Source: Candidatus Methanomarinus sp. HR1 (GTDB taxonomy: Archaea; Halobacteriota; Methanosarcinia; Methanosarcinales; Methanocomedenaceae). Taken from it: DNA of 9,937 nt. Within the stretch, counting starts at the first letter, position 1; each line of letters opens with the position of its first letter. Below the pieces are notes generated by a model, which was given only the letters and a program-made list of their open reading frames with translations, was not told the DNA's origin and searched no databases. The position numbers and the translations under genes were made by a program. Shown here one piece after another: positions 1 through 5,162 of the stretch. The stretch is from NCBI GenBank assembly GCA_002926195.1, contig MZXQ01000023.1, positions 1-9,937 on the forward strand, in the 5' to 3' direction.

Positions 1-211
1 CATTACCATCTAGCGTTATACCATCATCATCTATTTCAATAATATCATTTACATCACCACTCAGGGTACAGGTCAATGTATCTGGAGACCATATTCCGAT
101 ATTTTCACACTCACAACCACCTGCTTCATCCCGGATAATATAACAAATTCCAATATCAAATGAACTTAATAATAAAACAACTACAATAATACTTCGAATT
201 ATCCATTTCAT
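1..211 (-). CDS. Secreted parallel beta-helix-type protein, N-terminal part (runs off the left edge)
   Basis: Reading the minus strand from ATG at 211 gives an uninterrupted frame to base 1, about 70 codons, so only the N-terminus is present. It opens with a classic signal peptide: MKWIIR, then a hydrophobic run of isoleucines, valines and leucines to about residue 23, so the product is exported. Two cysteines follow (CEC, about residues 33-35). The last visible stretch contains CTLSGDVND and ends in DDDGITLDGN, which is how NosD-like or right-handed parallel beta-helix domains of methanogen surface proteins typically begin. The start is supported by AGGAG (minus strand, 221-225) seven bases upstream. 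A palindromic element at 239-267 lies just upstream in the same orientation. Family assignment rests on this short motif; ligand or role (cell-surface, adhesion, copper-related) cannot be told. Confidence 0.72.
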   Translation of the reverse strand, partial: MKWIIRSIIVVVLLLSSFDIGICYIIRDEAGGCECENIGIWSPDTLTCTLSGDVNDIIEIDDDGITLDGN

Positions 212-220
212 AATATTTCA

Positions 221-225
221 CTCCT
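221..225 (-). promoter_or_regulatory. Shine-Dalgarno site of the beta-helix-type gene
   Basis: AGGAG on the minus strand, seven bases before the ATG at 211. It fixes the start of a gene that is otherwise only partly visible. Confidence 0.7.
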
Positions 226-238
226 GCTACCTAATAAA

Positions 239-267
239 GAACAAAATCCTCCCTTCGGTCGGATTTT
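239..267 (-). repeat. Palindromic element, copy 1 (AAAATCC...GGATTTT)
   Basis: Read on the minus strand this is AAAATCCGA, eight variable bases, then AGGATTTTGTTC. The arms AAAATCC and GGATTTT pair perfectly (7 bp), and pairing can extend outward with one mismatch (AA/TT). A closely matching copy on the opposite strand lies at 3458-3487: the left nine and right twelve bases are identical while the loop differs. Copy 1 lies 27 bases upstream of the beta-helix-type start codon, in the same orientation. It could be a 5'-untranslated hairpin, a protein-binding operator, a terminator for uvrA, or a member of a dispersed repeat family. The sequence alone does not decide. Confidence 0.65.
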
Positions 268-270
268 CTT

Positions 271-281
271 GAGTATATTAT
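271..281 (-). promoter_or_regulatory. Candidate TATA box for the beta-helix-type gene
   Basis: The minus strand reads ATAATATACTC, AT-rich and centred near 276. Archaeal start sites lie about 25 bases downstream, which would put transcription start near 250, inside palindromic element copy 1, and leave a leader of about 40 bases containing the AGGAG site. The box also forms the left arm of an imperfect inverted repeat (272-298, AGTATAT.../...ATATACT). Inferred from spacing only. Confidence 0.35.
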
Positions 282-352
282 CTTATAGATTATATACTAT
301 AACAAGCCGTGTGAATATATTATATAAGTTTTTTGCTTTTCATCTGATTTGG

Positions 353-387
353 TTATTATTATTATTATTGTTAGTATTAATAATAAT
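353..387. repeat. TTA-repeat tract and AT-only hairpin next to the uvrA stop
   Basis: About five tandem TTA units (353-367) are followed by TTGTTAGTAT and then TAATAATAAT (378-387), which is the reverse complement of the repeat arm 358-367. The result is a 10-bp AT-only inverted repeat with a 10-base loop, ending at the base before the uvrA stop codon (389-391, minus). It could be a weak 3' structure for the uvrA transcript or a simple-sequence expansion. There is no T-rich tract after it on the minus strand, so a standard archaeal terminator is not well supported. Confidence 0.45.
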
Positions 388-388
388 A

Positions 389-3250
389 TTATCCTAATTT
401 TAAAGAGACATGAGTTTTAATAGATACTCCATTATTCAAAACATTTGCTAAAAAAATTCCGGTATAAGACCCACTTTCATCAGCTACTTCTTCCGGTGTC
501 CCTTTTGCAACCACCATACCACCCCGCTCGCCCCCTTCGGGCCCGAGATCAATGATATAATCAGCCGTCTTAATAACATCCAGATTATGCTCTATAACGA
601 TCACTGTATTACCTGCATCAGTCAGCCTGTTAAGTACACCCAGCAGTTTTTTCACATCATCGAAATGAAGCCCTGTAGTGGGTTCATCCAATATATACAC
701 AGTCCTCCCCGTGCTTTTACGGCTTAGCTCAGTAGACAATTTAATACGCTGTGCTTCACCTCCGCTTAACGTAGTAGCAGGCTGTCCCAGTTTAATATAC
801 CCGAGACCCACATCATAGATCGTCCGGAGCTTATTATGTATCTTTGGAATATGCTTGAAAAATTCAAGTGCCTCTTCTACAGTCATATTAAGCACATCTG
901 CAATATTCTTCCCCTTGTAAGTGATCTCCAGTGTCTCGTTGTTATAGCGGTTGCCATGACACACCTCACACCGGACATATACATCAGGCAGAAAATGCAT
1001 TTCAATGGTAATTATACCATCACCATGACAGGACTCACACCGCCCCCCACGTACATTGAAACTGAACCTGCCTGGCTTATATCCTCTTATTTTGGACTCA
1101 GGGGTTATAGCAAATAGTTCCCTGATAGGAGTAAAAACATTAGTATAAGTAGCAGGATTGGACCTGGGCGTTCTGCCAATAGGACTCTGGTCAATAGTGA
1201 TCACCTTATCAATCTGCCTGATACCTTCGATACTGCTGTGTTTACCTGGTCTGGAGCGTGCACGATGGAGCTTGCTTGCCAGGGCCTTATTTAATATCTC
1301 ATTGACCAGGGTACTCTTTCCGGAACCTGAAACTCCGGTGACGCATGTCATCACGCGCAGCGGAAAAATCACATCAATATGTTTTAGATTATTTTCTTGC
1401 GCCCCTTTGAGAGTCAACCACCCGTTTGGAGTCCTGCGATTAGAAGGCACATCGATCTGTTTCTTACCTGCAAGATACCGGCCTGTCAGTGAATTGTTAT
1501 TATTGATGATCTCTTTGGGAGTACCTGCTGCCACAATTTCTCCTCCATGGACACCTGCACCGGGTCCCATATCGATAATATAATCGGCAGAGAGCATAGT
1601 ATCCATATCATGTTCTACCACAATGATGGTATTGCCCAGGTCACGTAAGCGCTTTAACATCCCGATAAGCCTGTCATTATCCCTGTGGTGCAGCCCGATA
1701 CTGGGTTCATCCAGAATGTACAATACTCCTACCAGGCTGGACCCTATCTGGGTCGCCAGACGTATCCGCTGAGCTTCACCGCCGCTTAATGTTCCGGCTG
1801 ATCTGCTCAGGTTAAGATAATCAAGTCCCACATCCATTAGAAAACCCAGTCTGGCATTGATCTCCTTTAATATACGCCTGGCTATATGCATATCACGCTC
1901 AGATAATGTAAGGTCATTAAAGAAATCTATTGCATCTTTCACAGACATTTCTGATATCACATCAATAGTTGTTGCGTTAAGAGTCACTGCGAGACTATAA
2001 GGTTTCAACCTGCGCCCTTTACACTGCGGGCAGTGGCTGGAGCTCATATACTTCTGGATCTTTTCGCGCATATCTTCACTGGAAGATTCCCTATACCGCC
2101 TTTTAAGGTTGGGGATAATACCTTCATATTTGCTATAATGCTCCCATACCCCGGGTTTATCACGGGGTGTATACTTGAGGTTGATCCGCTCATTAGACCC
2201 GTATAATATGATATCCTTATGCTTCTTACTTAATTTTTCAAATGGGGTATTGGCAGAGAAATTATATCTTTTTGCAACAGACTTCAAGGTCTGCATATAA
2301 TATCCATCAGGCGACTTACCCCAGGGATCTATTGCACCTTCCAGTATGGACAAAGAAGGATCGGGAACAACCAGATCAGGATCAAGATCCAGGGTATTAC
2401 CCAGGCCCTGACAACGAGGACATGCTCCCCTCGGATTATTAAAAGAGAACATGGCAGGTTCTAATGCCTCAAAACTAAGTTGGCAGTGGGCACATGAAAG
2501 ATGTTCGGAAAACAGCAGTTCACGTTCATCGTCTACGACCTGCACCATTACCACACCACCACCTACATGTAGTGCGGTCTCTACCGAATCAGCCAAACGC
2601 TCTTTTATTCCATCCTTTATTATTAGTCGATCGATTACTACATCTATGTTATGTTTCTGATATCTGCCCAGTTCAATATCATCGTCCAGTGCATATATCT
2701 GACCGTCAGCCCGCACACGACTGTATCCTTCTTGTTTCAGATCTTCGAACAACTGGTGGTATTCACCTTTGCGGTCCTTTACTACTGGTGCCAGTACATG
2801 GACCTTCGTACCTTCCGGTAGTTCTAATACGCTGTCCATGATCTGGTCAAGTGTCTGTGGGGCTATCTCTCTCCCGCATTGTGGGCAATGAGGTATTCCT
2901 ATCCTGGCAAAAAGTAGCCGCAGGTAATCATGTATCTCTGTTACAGTACCTACAGTTGAACGCGGGTTCTTGCTTGTGGTCTTCTGCTCGATAGATATGG
3001 CTGGTGAGAGTCCTTCGATATATTCCACATCAGGTTTGTCCATCTGTCCTAAGAACTGACGGGCATAGGCTGATAGGGATTCCACATACCTGCGCTGGCC
3101 TTCTGCATAAATAGTATCAAAGGCAAGAGAGGATTTACCGCTGCCGCTGATCCCGGTAATTACAATGAATTTATCCCTGGGTATTTCCAGGTCTATGTTC
3201 TTAAGGTTATGCACCTTTGCGCCTTTGATGATGATCTTATTTTTTGCCAT
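389..3250 (-). CDS. uvrA: Excinuclease ABC subunit A (UvrA)
   Basis: UvrA is the damage-sensing ATPase dimer of bacterial-type nucleotide excision repair; it loads UvrB onto lesions for incision by UvrC. At 953 residues it is full length (E. coli, 940). Both ABC modules are intact: Walker A GISGSGKS (33-40) and GVSGSGKS (639-646), signatures LSGGEAQ at 488 and 828, and Walker B plus D-loop ILDEPSIGLH and ILDEPTTGLH. Zinc modules are present at C253/C256/C277/C280 and C738/C741/C761/C764, with further CPQC pairs at 122-125 and 407-410. The UvrB-interaction region (about 115-250) follows the TEIHDYLRLLFARIG motif. ATG at 3250 gives the standard MAKNKIIIKGAKVHNLKNI start, but no ribosome site precedes it; a TATA-like box about 28 bases upstream suggests a leaderless mRNA. 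uvrB and uvrC are not in the window. UvrA is patchily distributed in archaea and generally considered acquired from bacteria. Confidence 0.98.
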   Translation of the reverse strand: MAKNKIIIKGAKVHNLKNIDLEIPRDKFIVITGISGSGKSSLAFDTIYAEGQRRYVESLSAYARQFLGQMDKPDVEYIEGLSPAISIEQKTTSKNPRSTVGTVTEIHDYLRLLFARIGIPHCPQCGREIAPQTLDQIMDSVLELPEGTKVHVLAPVVKDRKGEYHQLFEDLKQEGYSRVRADGQIYALDDDIELGRYQKHNIDVVIDRLIIKDGIKERLADSVETALHVGGGVVMVQVVDDERELLFSEHLSCAHCQLSFEALEPAMFSFNNPRGACPRCQGLGNTLDLDPDLVVPDPSLSILEGAIDPWGKSPDGYYMQTLKSVAKRYNFSANTPFEKLSKKHKDIILYGSNERINLKYTPRDKPGVWEHYSKYEGIIPNLKRRYRESSSEDMREKIQKYMSSSHCPQCKGRRLKPYSLAVTLNATTIDVISEMSVKDAIDFFNDLTLSERDMHIARRILKEINARLGFLMDVGLDYLNLSRSAGTLSGGEAQRIRLATQIGSSLVGVLYILDEPSIGLHHRDNDRLIGMLKRLRDLGNTIIVVEHDMDTMLSADYIIDMGPGAGVHGGEIVAAGTPKEIINNNNSLTGRYLAGKKQIDVPSNRRTPNGWLTLKGAQENNLKHIDVIFPLRVMTCVTGVSGSGKSTLVNEILNKALASKLHRARSRPGKHSSIEGIRQIDKVITIDQSPIGRTPRSNPATYTNVFTPIRELFAITPESKIRGYKPGRFSFNVRGGRCESCHGDGIITIEMHFLPDVYVRCEVCHGNRYNNETLEITYKGKNIADVLNMTVEEALEFFKHIPKIHNKLRTIYDVGLGYIKLGQPATTLSGGEAQRIKLSTELSRKSTGRTVYILDEPTTGLHFDDVKKLLGVLNRLTDAGNTVIVIEHNLDVIKTADYIIDLGPEGGERGGMVVAKGTPEEVADESGSYTGIFLANVLNNGVSIKTHVSLKLG

Positions 3251-3272
3251 AGGGATGGTTACATTTTACCTG

Positions 3273-3284
3273 ATTATTATTAAA
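3273..3284 (-). promoter_or_regulatory. Candidate TATA box for uvrA (leaderless start)
   Basis: The minus strand reads TTTAATAATAAT, centred near 3278, about 28 bases before the uvrA ATG. With typical archaeal spacing transcription would begin at or within a few bases of the ATG, which fits the absence of a Shine-Dalgarno site. Inference from spacing. Confidence 0.4.
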
Positions 3285-3357
3285 GGTATCAACACCGAAC
3301 ATTTTGAGACGGCCTGGTTAGCGAGGTTTTATCTCCTGCACCAAAATATCCCTTCCC

Positions 3358-3373
3358 TGATCCGTTAGGATCA
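3358..3373. repeat. Short hairpin TGATCC-GTTA-GGATCA
   Basis: A perfect 6-bp inverted repeat with a 4-base GTTA loop. A C-rich arm (CCCTTCCC, 3350-3357) precedes it and a purine-rich run AGAGAGGGGGGAGGG follows, so imperfect outer pairing is possible. The GTTA loop and the ATCC/GGAT arms recall the palindromic element at 3458-3487. It lies well upstream of both flanking genes; function unknown. Confidence 0.5.
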
Positions 3374-3445
3374 AGAGAGGGGGGAGGGTTGACAGTAAGT
3401 TTAATGCCATATCAAGTAAATATTAGTATAGTAGATAAAGCATGA

Positions 3446-3456
3446 CTTGATATATC
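3446..3456 (+). promoter_or_regulatory. Candidate TATA box CTTGATATATC for the 68-residue gene
   Basis: The ATATAT core is centred near 3452. Typical spacing places transcription start near 3478, inside the palindromic element, and leaves a leader of roughly 50 bases carrying the GAGGTGA ribosome site. The same TTGATATATC string recurs at 6123-6132 ahead of the acetyl-CoA synthetase operon. Confidence 0.4.
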
Positions 3457-3457
3457 G

Positions 3458-3487
3458 AAAATCCGAGCGTTAGCGAGGATTTTGTTC
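3458..3487 (+). repeat. Palindromic element, copy 2 (AAAATCC...GGATTTT)
   Basis: It reads AAAATCCGA, nine bases (GCGTTAGCG), then AGGATTTTGTTC. The 7-bp arms pair perfectly, leaving a 12-base loop (GAGCGTTAGCGA). Copy 1 at 239-267 on the minus strand shares the left nine and right twelve bases exactly. Copy 2 lies 42 bases upstream of the 68-residue protein's ATG, pointing towards it, just as copy 1 points towards the beta-helix-type gene. Shared position and orientation favour a cis-regulatory or leader role; a dispersed repeat is the alternative. Confidence 0.68.
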
Positions 3488-3515
3488 GACCTATAACAGG
3501 TCTATTTATTGGGAT

Positions 3516-3522
3516 GAGGTGA
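3516..3522 (+). promoter_or_regulatory. Shine-Dalgarno site GAGGTGA
   Basis: A near-perfect complement of the archaeal 16S rRNA 3' end, seven bases before the ATG at 3530. It is one of the strongest ribosome sites in the window and supports the short downstream frame as a real gene. Confidence 0.8.
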
Positions 3523-3529
3523 AGTATAT

Positions 3530-3736
3530 ATGACTGATAAAGAATACGTAATTGAATCAAAAAGGTATACAGATGGAAATGGAAAGACTGTCTTTGACAG
3601 CTGGGTCACATCAGCTAAGATCATTGAAGTGAAACATGAAGAGCAATATATAGTATTCTTTCCATTAGAAGGAGATCATGCTGGTAAGAAGCATTACATC
3701 CCCTTCTCAAACATCCATATAGTTTATGAAAAATAA
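3530..3736 (+). CDS. Small protein of unknown function, 68 residues
   Basis: I do not recognise a family. The frame is supported by a strong GAGGTGA ribosome site. The protein is soluble, with no signal peptide or membrane segment, and mixed in charge. Alternating hydrophobic and polar stretches (DSWVTSAKIIEVKH, QYIVFFPL, KHYIPFSNIHIVYE) suggest an all-beta fold such as a small barrel. No cysteines, no metal motif and no helix-turn-helix are visible. A palindromic element and TATA-like box lie upstream. The stop codon is 14 bases from the convergent mmp11 stop, so the two 3' ends nearly touch. Coding status is fairly certain; function is not inferable. Confidence 0.78.
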   Translation: MTDKEYVIESKRYTDGNGKTVFDSWVTSAKIIEVKHEEQYIVFFPLEGDHAGKKHYIPFSNIHIVYEK

Positions 3737-3750
3737 ACCAGGATCAAACA

Positions 3751-4641
3751 TTATTCGATCTTTACAGATTCATTTGGCCTGGCATACCAGGGCAGAGCAG
3801 CTATGGCTCCGATAATTCCATTACCTGACATCATTATCTCTACATTATTAGAACGGGCGGTCTCAAGAGCGTACTGCTTAGTAAGTATCTTTGTTCTACA
3901 TTCGTGACTGTAGTCTTTTAAATGCGAAGCATCAAAATCATCCAGCACTACCATTCCTGTTTCATTAGATACGCTGTACTTCTCAAGTGCTGAGTATATA
4001 CCTTCAAGCAACACCTGTTTGGATGAACGATCAGCGCACCCGAACTCCAGTACAGTAGATACACAGTTCTGTGTCTTAGCAGGTGCAGGAAATAACTGTA
4101 CCAGGGCATGAGATATATATCTGGTATCAGGATGATCCAGATTTGCAGCAATATTGTGTGCCAAAGACCAGGTAGCACCCTGTTCCTTATTATCAGTATC
4201 ATCGATCCCTATTAACAGACGTTCCAGTCTGGGGACTGTAATTGTACCTTTAGCAGCCCTACCGCCCCCTGATTCAGATATATTATATCCAAGTACACCC
4301 TGGCTTTGTGCACGACATACAGTCGCACCGACTCCACCTCCTCCAAGTCCTGCATAGGTGATCTCAACTTCATCGGCTGTTACTTTCACGGATTCTATCC
4401 CGGCGGCAGCCACAGAGGCTTCCAGTTCCAGTTCTTTTGTTCCTACTGCACAACAGTACCTGATCATATTACCGGCTGATCTAATATCACTGATCAGCGG
4501 ACTGCTGGCATAATGATGCATTGTCCAGGCAGAACCGCCGTAACAGGTGGATCGTTCAATGATATCCACATATCGGTTCGTACGGTCGCATACTGCATAT
4601 ATCCCGTCATAAGTGACAGTATAAGGTTCATCAAGCTTCAT
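3751..4641 (-). CDS. mmp11: Methanogenesis marker protein 11 family protein
   Basis: The protein matches my recollection of the methanogenesis marker 11 family, described as restricted to methanogens and relatives, with unknown biochemical function. The central LLIGIDDTDN motif (I144-D150 within it) resembles the IGIDDTDS nucleotide-binding motif of TiaS, the tRNA-Ile2 agmatinylcytidine synthetase, hinting at an ATP-dependent reaction. A glycine-rich loop GLGGGGVGA lies near residues 98-106, and several cysteines (in CCAV, STCYGG, NCVS, HECR) are spread through the chain. The ATG at 4641 is preferred (296 residues) because AGGAG lies seven bases upstream; a TTG at 4677 would add 12 residues but has no ribosome site. 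It is divergent from the map operon and convergent with the 68-residue gene. No signal peptide; probably cytoplasmic. Family call from motif memory, so moderately sure. Confidence 0.82.
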   Translation of the reverse strand: MKLDEPYTVTYDGIYAVCDRTNRYVDIIERSTCYGGSAWTMHHYASSPLISDIRSAGNMIRYCCAVGTKELELEASVAAAGIESVKVTADEVEITYAGLGGGGVGATVCRAQSQGVLGYNISESGGGRAAKGTITVPRLERLLIGIDDTDNKEQGATWSLAHNIAANLDHPDTRYISHALVQLFPAPAKTQNCVSTVLEFGCADRSSKQVLLEGIYSALEKYSVSNETGMVVLDDFDASHLKDYSHECRTKILTKQYALETARSNNVEIMMSGNGIIGAIAALPWYARPNESVKIE

Positions 4642-4648
4642 TTTTAAT

Positions 4649-4654
4649 GCTCCT
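4649..4654 (-). promoter_or_regulatory. Shine-Dalgarno site deciding the mmp11 start
   Basis: AGGAGC on the minus strand, with GGAG seven bases before the ATG at 4641. It lies inside the reading frame that extends to the TTG at 4677 and so argues for the shorter protein. Confidence 0.72.
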
Positions 4655-4664
4655 GTTATGGTCC

Positions 4665-4696
4665 TGGTATATACCAAACCAAACTATCTTATATGT
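4665..4696. promoter_or_regulatory. Divergent promoter region of mmp11 and the map operon
   Basis: Two TATA-like boxes are interleaved. The perfect 12-bp palindrome TGGTATATACCA (4665-4676) is spaced to serve the plus-strand operon: start near 4697 and ribosome site at 4714. The minus-strand ACATATAAG (4688-4696) is spaced to serve mmp11: start near 4666, then AGGAG. The predicted start of each promoter falls at or beside the box of the other, so the two would compete for the initiation machinery. Inferred from sequence and spacing. Confidence 0.42.
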
Positions 4697-4713
4697 ATCA
4701 ATAATCTTATACT

Positions 4714-4720
4714 AAAGGTG
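4714..4720 (+). promoter_or_regulatory. Shine-Dalgarno site AAAGGTG before a TTG start
   Basis: AAAGGTG lies five bases before TTG at 4726. There is no ATG in the first 70 codons of this frame, so this site decides the non-standard start. Confidence 0.68.
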
Positions 4721-4725
4721 TCACT

Positions 4726-5145
4726 TTGAATAAGCATTCCCCTACAAAAAAAAAATACTCTAAACCCTCAGAAGGTGAACTGCTGGCAATTACTGTCCTT
4801 GATATTGAAAAACGTACTATAGGCTGGTCACCTGGACTTAAAAGAAGTGTATATATCAATGAGTCCACGCAACAAGAGGTGGTTGGGGAACTTAAAAGGA
4901 TCAGGGAAGCAGAAGTGGTTACGGCCTATGATCAAATGAATGATAAGACTTTATTCATTGAACTCGGTGAACTGGAACAGGAACAATTTAATACAGTCTA
5001 TGATCAATATCTGGAATCAGGCGGGCAGATATTCTATACACGTAACAAGGAAGGACGAAAGATGCGATCAGTATTCATGTTCGATAAGAGTGCCGGGATA
5101 AAGGAAGGTGTTGATGTACCTGAAAAAAAGTTACTTTTCGGGTAA
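4726..5145 (+). CDS. Conserved-looking protein of unknown function upstream of map, 139 residues
   Basis: I do not recognise the family. Translation starts at TTG, supported by AAAGGTG. The N-terminus is lysine-rich and basic (NKHSPTKKKYSK), followed by what looks like an alpha/beta domain: a strand-like LLAITVLDIE, a motif GWSPGLKRSVYINE, an acidic helix ELGELEQEQFNTVYDQYLE and a C-terminal RKMRSVFMFDKS. No cysteines, signal peptide or membrane segment. It lies 17 bases upstream of map on the same strand and is very probably cotranscribed with it. A run of ten A bases (4746-4755) near the start is prone to slippage or sequencing error. The basic tail could contact nucleic acid, but that is a guess. 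Confidence 0.8.
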   Translation: MNKHSPTKKKYSKPSEGELLAITVLDIEKRTIGWSPGLKRSVYINESTQQEVVGELKRIREAEVVTAYDQMNDKTLFIELGELEQEQFNTVYDQYLESGGQIFYTRNKEGRKMRSVFMFDKSAGIKEGVDVPEKKLLFG

Positions 5146-5148
5146 TAT

Positions 5149-5154
5149 AAGGAG
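5149..5154 (+). promoter_or_regulatory. Shine-Dalgarno site AAGGAG of map
   Basis: Lies in the 17-base gap after the preceding stop codon, eight bases before the map ATG, consistent with internal translation initiation on a two-gene mRNA. Confidence 0.75.
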
Positions 5155-5162
5155 ACAAAATT

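Larger units (their letters stand above)
3251..3529. other. 279-bp intergenic region between divergent uvrA and the 68-residue gene
   Basis: No coding frame with a credible start was found here. It contains the uvrA upstream box, a GTTAGCGAGG-TTTT segment at 3317-3330, a perfect 5-bp hairpin GATCC-GTTA-GGATC at 3359-3372 (one more T/A pair outside, 3358-3373) flanked by C-rich and G-rich stretches, an 8-bp inverted pair ATATCAAG (3409-3416) / CTTGATAT (3446-3453), and the full palindromic element at 3458-3487. This density of small inverted structures is higher than elsewhere in the window. A structured RNA is possible, but no known riboswitch or tRNA motif was recognised. Confidence 0.5.

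Noticed and set aside
836..1583. Plus-strand frames of 93 and 141 codons inside uvrA
   Set aside because: They lie antisense to the intact UvrA frame over its zinc and second ATPase regions, show no family motif, and have low-complexity translations expected of antisense shadows.
2242..2841. Three further plus-strand frames inside uvrA
   Set aside because: All overlap the conserved first half of UvrA antisense; no ribosome sites and no recognisable domains.
3165..3368. Plus-strand frame of 67 codons across the uvrA start and intergenic region
   Set aside because: It overlaps the UvrA N-terminus antisense, and its hydrophobic look comes from antisense of charged codons; no ribosome site.
3301..3400. 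A possible tRNA or riboswitch in the uvrA upstream region
   Set aside because: There are short hairpins but no T-loop GGTTCRA, no acceptor stem pairing and no known riboswitch core.
4642..4677. Upstream TTG extension of mmp11
   Set aside because: It would add 12 residues with no ribosome site, while the ATG at 4641 has AGGAG at seven bases.
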